Translations under genes and position numbers: made by a program
Source: Caldilineaceae bacterium
GTDB lineage: Bacteria; Chloroflexota; Anaerolineae; Caldilineales; Caldilineaceae
NCBI GenBank assembly: GCA_014879855.1
Contig: JACSRH010000112.1
Location: 1 to 29,666, forward strand
Length of the DNA stretch: 29,666 nucleotides
Reading direction: 5' to 3'
Notes under the pieces: model-generated
The model's database searches: none
The model's input: only the letters and a program-made list of their open reading frames with translations
Told to the model about the DNA's origin: nothing
Shown here: positions 23,581 to 29,666 of the stretch, one piece after another
Layout of the letters: every line of letters starts with the position of its first letter
Position numbering within the stretch: position 1 is the first letter of the stretch

Positions 23581-23604
23581 CTCTGCATCTCTGCGCCTCT
23601 GCAC
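23581..23604. repeat. Three tandem 8-nt CTCTGCNN units
   Basis: CTCTGCAT, CTCTGCGC and CTCTGCAC follow one another without gaps in the leader of the ArsA-like gene. The last two bases of each unit vary. This resembles short degenerate repeats scattered in some bacterial genomes. Confidence 0.65.
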
Positions 23605-23663
23605 CAAAGGGTATTTTCAGAACATAAGCACTGTTGAACGAAACAGCTCAAGAAGGAATTTTT

Positions 23664-24932
<1,269 letters not shown>

Positions 24933-24944
24933 GCTGCTCATGTC

Positions 24945-24981
24945 AGCAAAAACGCCACCAGAGTCTGGTGGCGTTTTTGCT
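24945..24981. terminator. Bidirectional terminator between convergent genes
   Basis: A perfect 16-bp stem, AGCAAAAACGCCACCA / TGGTGGCGTTTTTGCT, closes a GAGTC loop. A-run and T-run flank the GC core, so it works for the ArsA-like gene on the plus strand and the secreted protein gene on the minus strand. Confidence 0.9.
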
Positions 24982-25028
24982 CGCGTGATACAAGAAGGAG
25001 CACACAGGTTATCAGTCGGTGCAGTCAA

Positions 25029-25478
25029 TCAGCGGTTCACAAGTGGCAGATAAAGACTGGTTACATTCATAAACTCGATGTCGTTGGAAAGGTCATAGAC
25101 AATCGGCAGTTCAACGCTGCTGGCGCCTGTGACTTCATCTAATTCGACGAGTTGCGTTGCGGAGATATTGTGCTGGGCGTCCTCGGCCCACACCAGGTAT
25201 GCACCATAGGCCAGGTCGGTCACCACAAAATCGCCGGCCGCGCTGGCGGTGACTATAATCGGAAATGCATCACCCTGGCGCTGCAGATAAACCGTCGCGT
25301 TAGACACATTCGTTTCATCCAGCTCGGGTTGTGAGTTGCCATTGCTGTCGTAATATACCGTGCCGGACACGATGCCGTGGTTGTCAGCGCTGTCAACCGC
25401 CAGCACTGGCGTCGCCATCAACACGACCAGCACGATCTGGATAATTGTCATGTGTGCCATCAGTAGCTTGCGGTTCAT
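25029..25478 (-). CDS. Secreted SdrD B-like domain protein
   Basis: A 149-residue exported protein. Residues 1-27 form a signal peptide (IIQIVLVVLMATPVLAV). One Ig-like B domain of the SdrD/Cna-B type follows: GIVSGTVYYDSNGNSQPELDETNVSNATVYLQRQGD, with the calcium-loop-like DSNGN and DE residues, then ASAAGDFVVTDLAYGAYLVWAED. The protein ends SLYLPLVNR, a C-terminal motif resembling FLPLLES in the CAP protein at 4346-5275. Start chosen at 25478 because GGAGG lies 6 nt upstream. It is alone and convergent with the ArsA-like gene. It could be a small surface or matrix protein; no function is known. Confidence 0.75.
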   Translation of the reverse strand: MNRKLLMAHMTIIQIVLVVLMATPVLAVDSADNHGIVSGTVYYDSNGNSQPELDETNVSNATVYLQRQGDAFPIIVTASAAGDFVVTDLAYGAYLVWAEDAQHNISATQLVELDEVTGASSVELPIVYDLSNDIEFMNVTSLYLPLVNR

Positions 25479-25759
25479 GTGCCCCCTCCGCCGAAATTAT
25501 CTTCTTCTAGCTGGCATCCTAACACGACAGATCGCTTACAATCCTTTCATTCTCCTGTCATTGTACTCCATTTCACTTAAGGAAGCAATATATTCTGGAA
25601 AATGATATGTGACTTTTAAGGTCGCAAATCACTGGTGCACCCGACAGCGTCAGGCCTTATGGCGCTTATTCCACTTTGTGGTAAAGTACAGCAGATTGTC
25701 ACAAGGAGCATCCAGCGGCAGTGCAAGCGGCCAGCAGATGGCACGGAGAGGAACTGAAC
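25479..25759. other. Intergenic region, 281 bp, divergent
   Basis: This lies between the secreted protein gene (minus) and proA (plus) and is locally AT-rich. The inverted pair CCAC-TTT-GTGG (near 25671-25681) overlaps a possible extended -10 element TG-G-TAAAGT for proA. No clear -35 box, riboswitch or ORF was seen. Confidence 0.4.
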
Positions 25760-27046
25760 ATGGTCATGATCGCCGCACCAACGGTGGATATTGAGAAAAT
25801 GGGGCGGGCAGCGCGTGTGGCAAGCCGCCAATTGGCGACCTGCTCGACCAACGCTAAAAATGCGGCGCTGCTCAAGATCGCCGATCTGCTGGAGGCGCGC
25901 CTGGACGTCATCCTGGCGGCCAATGCCCAGGATATGGCTGATGGCCGCGCACGCGGGCTGACGCCCGCGCTGCTGGATCGGCTGCTGCTCACCGAGGCGC
26001 GCATCCGCGCGTTGGCTGCGGACGCCCGCAGTGTAGCCGCGCTCCCCGACCCGGTCGGCGCGGAGATCGAGGGGCGCCTGCTGCCCAATGGGATGCGTCT
26101 CAGCCGCCGCCGCATCCCGATCGGCGTGCTGGGCGTCATTTATGAGGCGCGTCCCAATGTCACCATCGATATCGCCACACTCTGCCTCAAGACGGGCAAC
26201 GCCGTAATTCTGCGCGGCGGCAGCGAAACCTTGCGCAGCAACCTGGCGCTGGCCGAAACAATTCAAGAAGCGCTGGCTGCCGCCAGCTTTCCGCGCGCAG
26301 CGATCCAGTACGTCGATAGCCCCGATCGCGCGCTGGTGACGCAACTGCTGCGCCTTGACCGCTATGTCGATATGATTATTCCGCGCGGCGGCGCTTCGCT
26401 CCACAAGCTCTGCCGCGAGCAGGCGACGATCCCGGTCATCACCGGCGGCATCGGCGTGTGTCACCTCTTTGTCGACGCCAGCGCGGATTTGCCGCGCGCG
26501 CTCGATATTGTCGAGAATGCGCGCGTACAGCGCCCAAGCGTGTGCAACTCGTGCGACACGGTATTGGTGCATCGCGACGTGGCCGCGGCATGGCTGCCGA
26601 TGTTGGCGGAACGGATGGCGCAGTGCCAGGTCGAGCTGCGCGCGGGGGGCGTTGCGCTTGATTTGCTGCGCGACGCGCCGCGTGGCGCAACGGTGGTGGA
26701 AGCTGGCCCGGATGATTTCGACCAGGAGTGGATGGCGCTGATCCTGGGCGTCAAGGTGGTCGATGGTCTTGAAGCAGCGATCGAGCATATCTACGACCAC
26801 GGCTCGGAGCACTCTGACGGCATTCTGACAAACAATCTGGCGCACGCCCATCGGTTTGTGGAAGCGATCAATTCGTCCGCGGTCTTTGTCAACGCCAGCA
26901 CCCGCTTCAACGACGGCGGGCAGTTCGGGCTTGGCGCCGAGGTGGCGGTGAGCACGCAGAAACTCCACGCGCGCGGGCCGATGGGACTGGAGGAACTGAC
27001 CACCTACAAATGGGTGTGCGTTGGCAACTGGGATATTCGTCCATGA
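25760..27046 (+). CDS. proA: Gamma-glutamyl phosphate reductase
   Basis: A 428-residue enzyme that reduces gamma-glutamyl phosphate with NADPH to glutamate semialdehyde, the second step of proline synthesis in the cytoplasm. Aldehyde-dehydrogenase-fold landmarks are IPIGVLGVIYEARPNVTIDIATLCLKTGNAVILRGGSE, VDMIIPRGGASLHKLC and IPVITGGIGVCHLFVD. The catalytic cysteine is C262 in QRPSVCNSCDT, and the C-terminus has INSSAVFVNASTRFNDGGQFGLGAEVAVSTQKLHARGPMGLEELTTYKW. AGAGGA lies 8 nt before the ATG at 25760. An earlier GTG at 25721 is less likely. No proB is in the window. The gene overlaps the aminotransferase by ATGA. Confidence 0.96.
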   Translation: MVMIAAPTVDIEKMGRAARVASRQLATCSTNAKNAALLKIADLLEARLDVILAANAQDMADGRARGLTPALLDRLLLTEARIRALAADARSVAALPDPVGAEIEGRLLPNGMRLSRRRIPIGVLGVIYEARPNVTIDIATLCLKTGNAVILRGGSETLRSNLALAETIQEALAAASFPRAAIQYVDSPDRALVTQLLRLDRYVDMIIPRGGASLHKLCREQATIPVITGGIGVCHLFVDASADLPRALDIVENARVQRPSVCNSCDTVLVHRDVAAAWLPMLAERMAQCQVELRAGGVALDLLRDAPRGATVVEAGPDDFDQEWMALILGVKVVDGLEAAIEHIYDHGSEHSDGILTNNLAHAHRFVEAINSSAVFVNASTRFNDGGQFGLGAEVAVSTQKLHARGPMGLEELTTYKWVCVGNWDIRP

Positions 27047-27927
27047 GCGATTCTCCTGTGCATGATTACCTCTACTACGTCAACGGTGAGTTCACGCCAT
27101 CCAGCCAGGCCGCGATCGGCCTCACTGATCTGGGGCTGGTGCGGGGCTATGGCGTCTTTGAGGTGTTGCGCACCTATGGCCCACGCCCCTTTGGGTTGCG
27201 CGCTCATTTAGAGCGGCTGCAACACTCCGCGATGCAGATCGACCTGGCGCTGCCGTGGTCGCTCGACGAAATCGAGGCGACCGTGCAGGCGACGCTGGCG
27301 CGCAACAACCCCACCGACGTGACGATCCGCATCATCGTGACCGGCGGCGCGTCAAGCAACTTCCTCCTCCCAGAAGGTCGGCCTTCGCTGCTGGTGATGC
27401 TGGCGCCGGTCAAACCCTACGCCGCACATCTCTACCGCGATGGCGCGGCGCTGATCACCTTCGCCTGCGCACGTTTTATGCCGACCGTCAAGAGCCTCAA
27501 CTACATCACGGCGCTGATGGGACAGCGCAAGGCGCGCGCGGCCGGGGCGGTGGAGGCGCTTTATTGTGATGTGGCGGGTGATGCCAGAGGGGGCGTCACC
27601 GAATGCACCACCAGCAACTTCTTTATTTTCAAGGGCGATCAGCTGATCACGCCGGTGCAGGATGTGCTGCCGGGCATCACGCGTGCGGCTGCACTCGAAG
27701 TGGCCGGCGATCTCTTCGAGCTCGTCGAGCGTCCGATCCAGCGCGACGAGCTGGCCGAGGCCGACGAAGCCTTTATCACCAGCACCACCAAAGAGATCAT
27801 GCCCATCGTCCACATCGACGGCCAGCGCATTGGCGACGGATCTCCCGGCGTGCGCACCCAACGTCTGTCGGACTTATTCCATGAGTATGTCGCTCATGGC
27901 TTGAATCCTTCCTTTCATCACGCATAG
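27043..27927 (+). CDS. Class IV PLP aminotransferase (BCAT/DAT type)
   Basis: A 294-residue fold-type IV PLP enzyme, in the family of branched-chain aminotransferase, D-amino-acid aminotransferase and aminodeoxychorismate lyase. The PLP lysine is K150 in VKSLNYITALMGQRKA. Other signatures are VRGYGVFEVLRTYGPRPFGLRAHLERL, EALYCDVAGDARGGVTECTTSNFFIFKGDQLITP and LPGITRAAALEVA, with TSTTKEIMPIVHIDG near the end. KSLNY followed by an ECTTSN segment favours BCAT or D-amino-acid transaminase over lyase, but the substrate is not fixed. The start at 27043 lies in the ATGA overlap with proA, so expression is coupled. This suggests a link with glutamate-dependent amino acid metabolism. Confidence 0.9.
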   Translation: MSDSPVHDYLYYVNGEFTPSSQAAIGLTDLGLVRGYGVFEVLRTYGPRPFGLRAHLERLQHSAMQIDLALPWSLDEIEATVQATLARNNPTDVTIRIIVTGGASSNFLLPEGRPSLLVMLAPVKPYAAHLYRDGAALITFACARFMPTVKSLNYITALMGQRKARAAGAVEALYCDVAGDARGGVTECTTSNFFIFKGDQLITPVQDVLPGITRAAALEVAGDLFELVERPIQRDELAEADEAFITSTTKEIMPIVHIDGQRIGDGSPGVRTQRLSDLFHEYVAHGLNPSFHHA

Positions 27928-27942
27928 TAGAACCGCTAGATT

Positions 27943-29085
27943 ATGTTGCCACGTATCACACTTCGAATCAGTAGCCTGTTGCTCACCCTGATGGTTGTTG
28001 CTTTATTGAGTAGTGCGTGCGGCGCGGCACAGCCTGCACCGACGCCCACCCCCACCAAAACGCCGATGGCAGTCAATGCCGCGGCGCCGACGGATACACC
28101 CGCGCCGCCGATCGAAATGCCGACGCCGACGCCCGCACCGCCAACCCCCACGGCCAACCCCGGCAATATCTCGCCTTTCACCGGGCTGCCGGTAGCCGAT
28201 CCAGCCGTGCTCAAACGTCCGCCAATCTTTGTGTGCGTCAATAATGACCCGGCCGGGCGCGCCGCGCACTGGGGATTGAGCAAGGCCGACCTGGTCTATG
28301 AATATATCGTGGATGGCTTCTCGCTCACACGCATCACCGCGATGTACCAGAGCCAGGAAGCCGAGCGCATCGGCCCGGTGCGCTCGGCGCGCTATCCCAA
28401 CATCTGGATGGTGCAGATGTACGGCGGTGTGCTGGCCTGTTCGGGCGGCAGCGATGCGATCCGTTATCTACTCAAAAACGAAGTCGGGTTTCCCTATTTA
28501 GACGCGGACCTCGACGACCCGTCGAACAACGAATATTTTACGAACCTGGGCAGCGACTATCGCACGCGCTTGCAGGCGCGCACCGACGGTGTGCGTCAAT
28601 GGCTGGTGGACCAAGGCATCAATATCGACTGGAACAAGCCCGGCTTCCCCTTCAGCGAAGAGACGCCCCCCAATTTTTCCGGTGACGCCACCGTGATCGA
28701 CATTCCTTATCCCGGTGGCAACAGCGTCGAGTGGCGCTACGAGCCAGCGCTGGGCGGCTATGTGCGCTATCAGGGCGGCGATGCGGAAATCGATCCAGCC
28801 ATCGGGGGGCCGCTGGTCTCTGCCAACGTCATCGTAGCTGCCGCGGCGCACGAAGTGACCGACATTATCGAAGACACGCTCGGCACCAAGGGCATCAATA
28901 TCAAGCTGCACGAATTTGGCGACCTGCGCGTCTTCCGCGATGGTAAAGTCTACGAAGGGACATGGCGCGCCAGCCAGGAAGCGCCCCCGCGCTGGCTTGG
29001 CCCCGGCGAGGTTCCGGTGCCCTTGCGCCCCGGTCAAAGCTGGGTGCAGGTCGTCCAACAGATCGAGGATGTTACGTATCAGTAA
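27943..29085 (+). CDS. DUF3048 lipoprotein
   Basis: A 380-residue predicted lipoprotein. Its signal peptide ends in the lipobox LSSAC with the lipidated cysteine at 26, followed by a Thr/Pro-rich linker (APTPTPTKTP, MPTPTPAPPTP) to about residue 75. The rest is the DUF3048 domain (YerB-like): SPFTGLPVADPAVLKRPPIFVCVNNDPAGRAAHWGLSKADLVYEYIVDG, RIGPVRSARYPNIWM, and a C-terminal part with GGDAEIDP and GLPLVSANVIV-like sequence. YerB-family proteins are surface lipoproteins of unknown function. It follows the aminotransferase by 15 bp and may be in the same operon. No good ribosome-binding site is seen. A 10-nt degenerate tandem repeat follows its stop. Confidence 0.88.
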   Translation: MLPRITLRISSLLLTLMVVALLSSACGAAQPAPTPTPTKTPMAVNAAAPTDTPAPPIEMPTPTPAPPTPTANPGNISPFTGLPVADPAVLKRPPIFVCVNNDPAGRAAHWGLSKADLVYEYIVDGFSLTRITAMYQSQEAERIGPVRSARYPNIWMVQMYGGVLACSGGSDAIRYLLKNEVGFPYLDADLDDPSNNEYFTNLGSDYRTRLQARTDGVRQWLVDQGINIDWNKPGFPFSEETPPNFSGDATVIDIPYPGGNSVEWRYEPALGGYVRYQGGDAEIDPAIGGPLVSANVIVAAAAHEVTDIIEDTLGTKGINIKLHEFGDLRVFRDGKVYEGTWRASQEAPPRWLGPGEVPVPLRPGQSWVQVVQQIEDVTYQ

Positions 29086-29133
29086 TTATCAGGAATCATC
29101 GGCAACCATCAGAAGTCATCAGAAATCACTGGC
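29084..29133. repeat. Five degenerate 10-nt tandem units
   Basis: Units AATTATCAGG, AATCATCGGC, AACCATCAGA, AGTCATCAGA and AATCACTGGC run head to tail, starting at the last two bases of the DUF3048 stop codon. The consensus is AATCATCAGA. The 10-nt period is close to one helical turn. No CRISPR-type spacer is present. Confidence 0.65.
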
Positions 29134-29235
29134 GCGCGGGCGTCCTCGTCCGCAACCTACTAGATCCAGGGTGCGTCGGGCCAGCGGACTTGGGATGCAC
29201 TATCAGGGAAATAGATGAATAAGGAGAATCGACCT

Positions 29236-29666
29236 ATGACCCGCACACACACCAGCAGCGCCCGTTTATTCGGCAGTCTTCGCGGCAATCCTGTCCTGCT
29301 CCGCCGCTGGCTGATGGGCGGCGCGCTGCTGATCGTCTTCTGGCTTGGCCTGGCGTTGATCGCGGCGCCGCGCAGCGAAGCGCAAAGCGCGAGCCCCACG
29401 GCCAGCGCGCCCTCCACCTACGTCGTGCAGCCTGGCGATTCGTGGACGAGCGTGTCGCGCAAGACCGGGCTTTCCATCCGCGAGTTACAGGCCGCCAATC
29501 CGCAGTCGGTGCGCGCCAGCGGCTGGCTGATCGTCGGGGAAGAGCTTGTTATTCCGGGCGCAGGTGCAGATGCAATGACGGCGACGCCTACGCTGACGCC
29601 TTCACCGTCTCCTTCACCATCTCCCTCACCGTCTCCCTCACCGTCTCCCTCTCCTTCAGCGACGCC
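29236..29666 (+). CDS. LysM-domain cell-wall protein, cut by window edge
   Basis: 143 codons are visible before the right edge. The N-terminus is basic, with one hydrophobic segment (WLMGGALLIVFWLGLALIAA, residues 25-44) that acts as a signal or anchor. A LysM domain follows at 61-107: TYVVQPGDSWTSVSRKTGLSIRELQAANP ... GWLIVGEELVIPG, which binds N-acetylglucosamine of peptidoglycan. After TATPTLTP a Ser-Pro repeat region begins and runs to the window end. AAGGAGAA lies 8 nt before the ATG. It is 150 bp after the DUF3048 gene. The C-terminal domain, and so the enzyme activity if any, is outside the window. Confidence 0.85.
   Translation, partial: MTRTHTSSARLFGSLRGNPVLLRRWLMGGALLIVFWLGLALIAAPRSEAQSASPTASAPSTYVVQPGDSWTSVSRKTGLSIRELQAANPQSVRASGWLIVGEELVIPGAGADAMTATPTLTPSPSPSPSPSPSPSPSPSPSAT
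29599..29658 (+). repeat. 12-nt tandem repeat encoding Ser-Pro linker
   Basis: Units of the form CC(C/T)TCACC(A/G)TCT are repeated four times, with a degenerate fifth, in frame, encoding (PSPS)n. The array lies in the LysM protein linker and may vary in copy number among strains. Confidence 0.7.

Noticed and set aside
29084..29133. CRISPR array
   Set aside because: Units are 10 nt, degenerate and directly adjacent, with no spacers and no cas genes in the window.

Overview
The window is GC-rich, gene-dense bacterial chromosome carrying mostly core and envelope genes. It looks like a member of the Chloroflexota, near Caldilinea or Anaerolinea. That assignment is an inference from gene types: exported proteins ending in a YLPLV-like motif, Thr/Pro-rich lipoproteins with DUF3048, an ArsA-type ATPase with an HSP20-like tail, paired AI-2E-family permeases, a stand-alone methylmalonyl-CoA mutase catalytic chain, and an MGDG-synthase-type glycosyltransferase. 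No phage, IS, CRISPR or rRNA was seen.

Layout. 1-66: a tRNA-Leu(GAG) on the minus strand, cut by the window edge, with a near-consensus promoter. 145-850: a DoxX-like membrane protein gene with a CRP-type palindrome and a strong terminator. 871-1009: an unannotated structured element, probably an RNA with a pseudoknot. 1130-3520: recD2, carrying an in-frame palindromic insertion, convergent with a DUF1499 lipoprotein gene. 4346-5275: a secreted CAP-domain protein. 5506-8241: the classic dnaX-ybaB-recR replication/repair operon, followed by a methylmalonyl-CoA mutase catalytic subunit (8311-9990) and a long repeat-rich terminator. 10277-12750: two translationally coupled AI-2E-type permeases. 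12870-14678: a GH13 alpha-glucan branching-type enzyme. 14679-15019: hairpins, a 23-codon ORF with the best ribosome-binding site seen here, and promoters. 15067-16885: a PhaR-like regulator overlapping a patatin-like hydrolase; with the branching enzyme this suggests carbon-storage functions.

16940-18145: a membrane-anchored glycoside-hydrolase-like protein. 18142-23434 (minus): an envelope polysaccharide/glycolipid set of two GT4 glycosyltransferases, a polyprenyl-phosphate sugar phosphotransferase and an MGDG-synthase-like GT28 enzyme. 23664-24932: the ArsA/Get3-like ATPase, sharing a bidirectional terminator with a secreted SdrD-B-like protein. 25760-27927: proA coupled to a class IV aminotransferase. 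27943-29085: a DUF3048 lipoprotein. 29236-end: a LysM cell-wall protein cut by the right edge.

The observations most worth following are the pseudoknotted RNA candidate at 881-1009, the protein-coding palindrome inside recD2, the CRP-like site centred near -41.5 upstream of the DoxX-like gene, predicted leaderless transcripts for dnaX and a glycosyltransferase, and the hairpin plus small-ORF region at 14693-14868.
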